Assembly: GCF_043290135.1 (NCBI RefSeq)
Contig: NC_134710.1
Span: 3,378,821-3,442,820, forward strand
Length of the DNA: 64,000 bases
Reading direction: 5' to 3'
DNA from: Rhipicephalus microplus
Lineage: Eukaryota > Arthropoda > Arachnida > Ixodida > Ixodidae
In this document: positions 61,441 through 64,000 of the stretch, piece by piece
Position numbering within the stretch: position 1 is the stretch's first letter
How the letters are laid out: every line of letters starts with the position of its first letter
The notes under the pieces: model-generated
Told to the model about the DNA's origin: nothing
Database searches by the model: none
What the model saw: only the letters and a program-made list of their open reading frames with translations
Translations under genes and position numbers: made by a program

Positions 61441-64000
61441 ATGCTGTATACAATCGTTATCGCAACCCACCAAAACGTCTGTTACAACGTGCTTACCGTC
61501 TCCTTTGTGTCATGCAAGCAAGACGCCTTGGCAAACATTGCTACCTCTTTGAAAGTGCTGAAACATGCACGCTTTGAATTTGGCTATTTCACACCAGTTC
61601 CTCATTGAGTTCTGCAGTTAGACCAAGAGTTGTGTTTATCATGCTATAAGGTCCCCCGAACATGTGTAAAGAGAGCAAAAGAAAATCCTTGAAACACAAT
61701 GCAAGCTAACATGGCTCCCTTTCCATTCCTCCCACGGTGCTCACCAGTAGTTAGAAATCACTGAGGGTTTGCAATTAACTCCTGTTGAATTTGTTGTTGG
61801 CTTAGTGCATTAAAAAATTCAATAATTTTTGAATTTGGAGCAATTTTCGGAGAAGAAAAATAGCAGTTTGAAGCAGAAAGAAGGAGCACATTGGAAAATG
61901 AGTAAAACTCGTTTCGGAGCAGGTTTGGAGCACACAAAATGCAGTTTCAGATCACAAGGAGTAGTAAAGGAAGTCCGCAACTTTTTAGTGCATATTTTGA
62001 TAAACATTCCAGCACGAAATGCCGCTTAAACGTAAACAAGAAGAAAATACCAGCAGTAGTAGAGCAGCCATCAATTTACACTAAATGTTTACACGAAATA
62101 ATAGGGGCTTGTACATATACTTCCTTAGCTACCTGTTACCGAAAGGATTCTGCGCATGTCTCTACAACATGCATGCTTCTTACGAAACCTAAACTACTCG
62201 TCAAATAGGATTTATATTCTCAACCCTATCGCGCAAATCCACTTCGTTCATGGCTACGTGCGATGTCCTTCAGCCACTTAGTCAAGATAAGCGAAGCAGG
62301 TGTGCAATTTGCGATCAACTTTTTTCGGCCAGCTTACCGAAGCTAGAGTGATGTGAAATACCACAGCAACCTGTGAGGCCTAAAGCCACTGACAGGCTGG
62401 ATGGGTGATGTCACCTAGCTGGGTCAGGATGAACCAGACATCCATAAAATTGTTACAGAAACACTGTGCATTCTACTTCTTGTGTAAATGGCAGAGAGGC
62501 AGAATTGTAGCAAAACAGCGAGCACCATTTTATGCATACATAAAATGCACAAAAATGGGCATGATAACAAGCATGCACTAGGCATGGGCACTAGGCGAAA
62601 TAGTAAATAACGTGTTGCATTCCCACCTTCTCTCCCCTGTACAGGTTGATGAAAGGACGCACGCAGTTGCCTATAGCATCAGCTTCAAGCACCAAGCGTG
62701 CGTTGAATTCTTCCAATAATGTCATCTAGTCGAGGGCATGCATTACAACAATTGGCTAAAGCAGTATTTTTCTCAACATTTTAGATTCCTGGTTCATAAG
62801 CCACTCCAACGGTGCATTTGACAAAGGCACAACAACATACCTTTTTGCTGCAACTCACTGTTTTTGTTATACTAGTTTCTTTTAAAGTGAAGCTCTTGAA
62901 GCTCGAGGTAAAATGTCTTCCGCACCACTGCTTATCAATAACGAAGCCACAGCTACACACACCACCTTGGTTTAACTGTGCCTAGCCGCCTCCACTGAGG
63001 AGCAGGCGCTGCCGAGCCAGAGCCACAGATGGAGACAGTCCGTGCAGCAGCTGTGCAGTTTTTTTGGCATGGCGCGAGCCGAGTACAGCAGATGAAAGTA
63101 TTCTACCAAGATTGCCAGAGCCAGGTTAGCACGTGTTTCTGGCTCTCTTGCAAAGTATATTGGACTCTGTGTATGCCAAGGAAAGACCTAGCATCAGCCA
63201 AAAAGGCACCCTTGAAATTGACCAGCTTCGCTTTACACGGCCACTGTCCCTTTATTTTATTGTGACAGCAAAGCATGAAAGGCCAAAAGAACAATCAGAA
63301 CTGGGAATTTTTAAGTGGGGGCTGAAGTAAGGGAACTTTCGAAAGTTCGTTGGCACAACATTAAATGAAAAGCAGCAGATAATAAAACCAAGGTAAAACG
63401 AATGCAACAAGCGGTGCCTATAGCGGCCTTTGTCCACTTGGAATTGCCATCTTGGTTGCCACCAACATCTATGCTAGCCATACTGACATCCCCTCCTTTT
63501 GTCCTATGACACCGTTGTATTGAGCGTATGCAGCGGTAATGATGTAACTTGTGGCTGACTGTCTTCTGCACATCATCTTTGCGCTGGCCAGGAATGCGGT
63601 TGAGAAAGCTAAAGCAATGCAACTGCACCTGGAACCTGCGCAGCTGCCTTTGAACCAACCACCTTTATGAATCCTGCTCGCGATCAAAAGATTTGTCCGT
63701 GTAAGCAACGTATTTTCGCACCACCATTCACACTGCCTTTGCGGGTCCGGGACTGAGGTCGTCAAGTCAGTGCAGCGGCATTGATCAGAAGCTGTGTCGC
63801 GGTACACGAACATTATGTGGGAACATTTGCGCCATATGTGTTGCCATCCTTCGTAGAGCTTGTGTAGCTGTCTTTTTTTTTTTTTTTTCATTCTTTTATG
63901 CCAGGGTCCACCACGTATCCACTGACGTATTTCCATCATGAATATGATGCTGTAAAATGTACACTCAAAATGTACACACACACACAGACAGACAAAAAAA
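61441..64000. other. no recognisable feature
   Basis: About 2.5 kb with no recognised domain. The minus-strand frames at 63311-63658 (115 codons) and 63469-63981 (170 codons, with a KKKKKR run from a poly-T tract at 63872-63889) are unsupported by motifs. A (CA)n-like tract closes the window (63974-63994). Confidence 0.4.

Noticed and set aside
63469..63981. 170-codon minus-strand frame as a gene
   Set aside because: Includes a poly-K run from a poly-T tract, overlaps another frame, and carries no motif.

Overview
This 64 kb window looks like repeat-dense intergenic or intronic DNA of an arthropod, most probably a hard (ixodid) tick. The inference rests on the repeat repertoire: several tRNA-derived SINE families, esterase-domain and RNase H-bearing LINEs, Penelope-like elements and Ty3/Gypsy elements of types I associate with tick genomes. 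No database search was possible, so the species is not established. I found no confident intact host gene. Nearly every recognisable protein is a transposon protein, and most are broken.

Layout. 1-717 is the 3' end of a LINE. 713-2488 (copy A), 5545-10436 (copy B, nearly full length), 10437-11172 (copy C) and 11173-12332 (copy D) are copies of one LINE family. Its ORF1 carries an SGNH-hydrolase domain and its ORF2 an APE endonuclease and reverse transcriptase. A Penelope-like GIY-YIG fragment follows (about 12340-12900), then a (GGT)n tract and an E-box/TATA tandem repeat block (13422-13670). A second related LINE (14900-15754 plus 22666-25330) is split by a minus-strand Ty3/Gypsy element (15755-22665). 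That Gypsy element is itself split by a 2.4 kb insertion containing a duplicated intron-exon-like module. 25510-25833 is a long compound microsatellite. 26590-28710 is an RNase H-containing LINE split by a SINE. 30430-30910 is an RTE-type LINE end, and 33430-34030 a minus-strand Penelope-like end. 37400-42110 is a minus-strand CR1/L2-type LINE with its own SINE insertions.

From about 43590 to 52123 lies a second Ty3/Gypsy element (plus strand). It has been hit by at least four insertions: a 2 kb segment holding a MADF-domain exon and a SINE, a 5'-truncated RNase H LINE, a 1,082 bp inverted-repeat element with TA target duplication, and a 173 bp palindromic insertion with a 12 bp target duplication. 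Right of it are a SINE with a 16 bp target duplication, a 270 bp hairpin between two (TA)n tracts, a young LINE end with an intact 299-codon frame (54959-55880), a probable LTR-retroelement 3' end (58003-58420), a fold-back MITE (58498-58781) and a MITE with AAAGGGACAC ends (60960-61440).

The window reads as a stratigraphy: SINEs sit in LINEs, a Gypsy element sits in a LINE, and DNA transposons and Penelope-like fragments sit in Gypsy. Target duplications let the order be reconstructed in several places. The least explained parts are the perfect 136 bp palindrome, the (TA)n-flanked hairpin, and the CpG-rich insertion with duplicated exon-like units.
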